Of a DNA stretch of 33,336 nucleotides, positions 32,461 to 33,336 are shown piece by piece. Every line of letters begins with the position of its first letter. Within the stretch, counting starts at the first letter, position 1. The notes under the pieces were generated by a model. The model made no database searches and was not told where the DNA came from. It saw only the letters and a program-made list of their open reading frames with translations. A program made the translations under genes and the position numbers. The DNA comes from Oscillospiraceae bacterium (GTDB taxonomy: Bacteria > Bacillota > Clostridia > Oscillospirales > Oscillospiraceae): assembly GCA_022800215.1 (NCBI GenBank), contig JAAWPV010000013.1:1-33336 (forward strand), in the 5' to 3' direction.

Positions 32461-33303
32461 TTGGAGATTTTGGCGACATTACAGAGCCTTTACCCCACGT
32501 TTACTAAGGTAGAGAAGAAAATTGCGGATTTTTTCATGCAGGAGCAGGATGGTAGATATTTTCCCAATGCTACGATGGAGGATGTGGCCAACCAGGTGGG
32601 GGTAGGCCAGGCCTCGGTGGTCCGGCTGGTGAAAAAGTGCGGTTATAGCTCATACCGCAATTTCATGGTGGATCTGGGCCGTGCCCAGTATGAGAATGCT
32701 GTGGCGGCCCGGCTGGCCTCCCGGCAGGGGCACAGCCTTGTTGACGATTTGAATTTGCAGTTGAAGCTGTGCAGTGAGAACCTGTCCCGGGAAAACATGA
32801 AGCTGACGGTCCAGTGTATGCGCCAGGCGGATCTGATCGTCTGTACCGGTTACGGCGACTCTTCCTATGTGGCCGCCCTGACCGTGGGGCGGCTCCGGCG
32901 GGAGGGACTCTTCGCCGTTCAGGATATCTCCGGCGACATCAGCCTTTTCGGGCGGAGCTTTTCCAAGCAGCTGCGCCCCATGGTGTTTGCCTTTTCGGTG
33001 ACCGGGGAGACGCCGGAGATCATCAGTGCTGTCAAGCATTATGAGCACAACGGCGCCTGTGTGGTAGTGCTCACCAGTCATATGGAATCCACCCTGGGTA
33101 AGCGGGCCAACATCACGTTTTATACGCCCTCCAAGGCGCCCAAGGGCGGCAAGCGCCGGGATCTGGACGGCATTTTTAACCAACTCTACACCATGGAAGC
33201 GATTATTGAGGAATATTTGAAAAACGAGGAATCCGCTCCGGAGGAAGCACAAGAGCTGCCCTTTTTCCGGGGGGAGGATGAGATGGAGCATATTCCGGAT
33301 TAA
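32461..33303 (+). CDS. RpiR family regulator with SIS domain
   Basis: 280 residues. N-terminal HTH_6 domain (about 1-77): 'TKVEKKIADFFMQ', then 'TMEDVANQVGVGQASVVRLVKKCGYSSY'. SIS sugar-phosphate-binding domain from about 115: 'ADLIVCTGYGDSSYVA', 'FAFSVTGETPEII', 'ACVVVLTSHMEST'. The C-terminal tail is acidic. I use a TTG start at 32461, eight nt after GGGGGG; the TTG at 32431 would lie only a few nt past the predicted transcription start. Divergent to the PTS operon, so it probably senses an amino-sugar phosphate and controls that operon and itself. Confidence 0.9.
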   Translation: MEILATLQSLYPTFTKVEKKIADFFMQEQDGRYFPNATMEDVANQVGVGQASVVRLVKKCGYSSYRNFMVDLGRAQYENAVAARLASRQGHSLVDDLNLQLKLCSENLSRENMKLTVQCMRQADLIVCTGYGDSSYVAALTVGRLRREGLFAVQDISGDISLFGRSFSKQLRPMVFAFSVTGETPEIISAVKHYEHNGACVVVLTSHMESTLGKRANITFYTPSKAPKGGKRRDLDGIFNQLYTMEAIIEEYLKNEESAPEEAQELPFFRGEDEMEHIPD

Positions 33304-33318
33304 GGGGACAAAAAACCG

Positions 33319-33336
33319 CCGTGGAAATTTCCACGG
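33319..33336 (+). terminator. terminator of the RpiR gene, cut by the window edge
   Basis: CCGTGGAAATTTCCACGG is an exact 18-bp palindrome, preceded by AAAAAACCG. The matching CGG and T-run would fall just outside the window. Confidence 0.65.

Overview
The window reads as a chromosomal segment of a spore-forming, high-G+C Clostridia, most likely an Oscillospiraceae of the Flavonifractor/Lawsonibacter/Intestinimonas kind. This is inferred from gene content (SpoVT, a SpoIIQ-like LytM protein, BMP-type nucleoside transporter, BlaI/M56 pair, QueT), Gram-positive ribosome binding sites and sigma-A/F/G-like promoters. It is not a database assignment. I see no rRNA, tRNA, insertion sequence, phage or CRISPR. 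The part of Part 2 I would check first is at 24881-25367 and 25483-26168.

Region by region. (1) 1-3750, minus strand: a peptide/nickel-type ABC importer operon in the order permease B, permease C, lipoprotein binding protein, ATPase (cut by the window edge), with three tandem hairpins between the last two. (2) 4151-12695: a nucleoside module. A uridine-phosphorylase-like gene (minus) is divergent from a LysR regulator (plus) with overlapping promoters. A BMP-type ABC importer follows (lipoprotein, double ATPase, two permeases), then an MFS transporter and an isochorismatase-family hydrolase, closed by a terminator. (3) 12817-13967: spoVT and a small unknown membrane protein, each behind a sigma-G-like promoter, with a possible 27-residue membrane peptide on the opposite strand. 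(4) 14009-17958, minus: a BlaI repressor and a giant M56 (BlaR1-like) protease carrying an ectodomain of about 850 residues; a consensus promoter with a palindromic operator precedes them. (5) 18128-20005, minus: an SLH-domain cell-wall protein. (6) 20201-23848, minus: a MacAB-like efflux set with an adaptor that appears internally duplicated. (7) 24064-25367, plus: a SpoIIQ-like M23 protein with a sigma-F-like promoter, then a small anchored protein broken by an in-frame TAG. (8) 25483-27065, plus: queT behind a long structured leader (riboswitch candidate), and galU. (9) 27132-33303: an amino-sugar locus with a PTS EIIC-EIID fusion, two tandem NagA-like deacetylases and a HAD phosphatase (minus), divergent from an RpiR/SIS regulator (plus).

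How the genes work together. The nucleoside block pairs uptake (BMP transporter) with phosphorolysis (Udp), with the LysR gene between them. The amino-sugar block pairs PTS uptake with deacetylation of the 6-phospho sugar under a sugar-phosphate-sensing RpiR protein; EIIA and EIIB are not in the window. The BlaI/M56 pair looks like a protease-released repressor circuit whose sensor domain is not a penicillin-binding domain.
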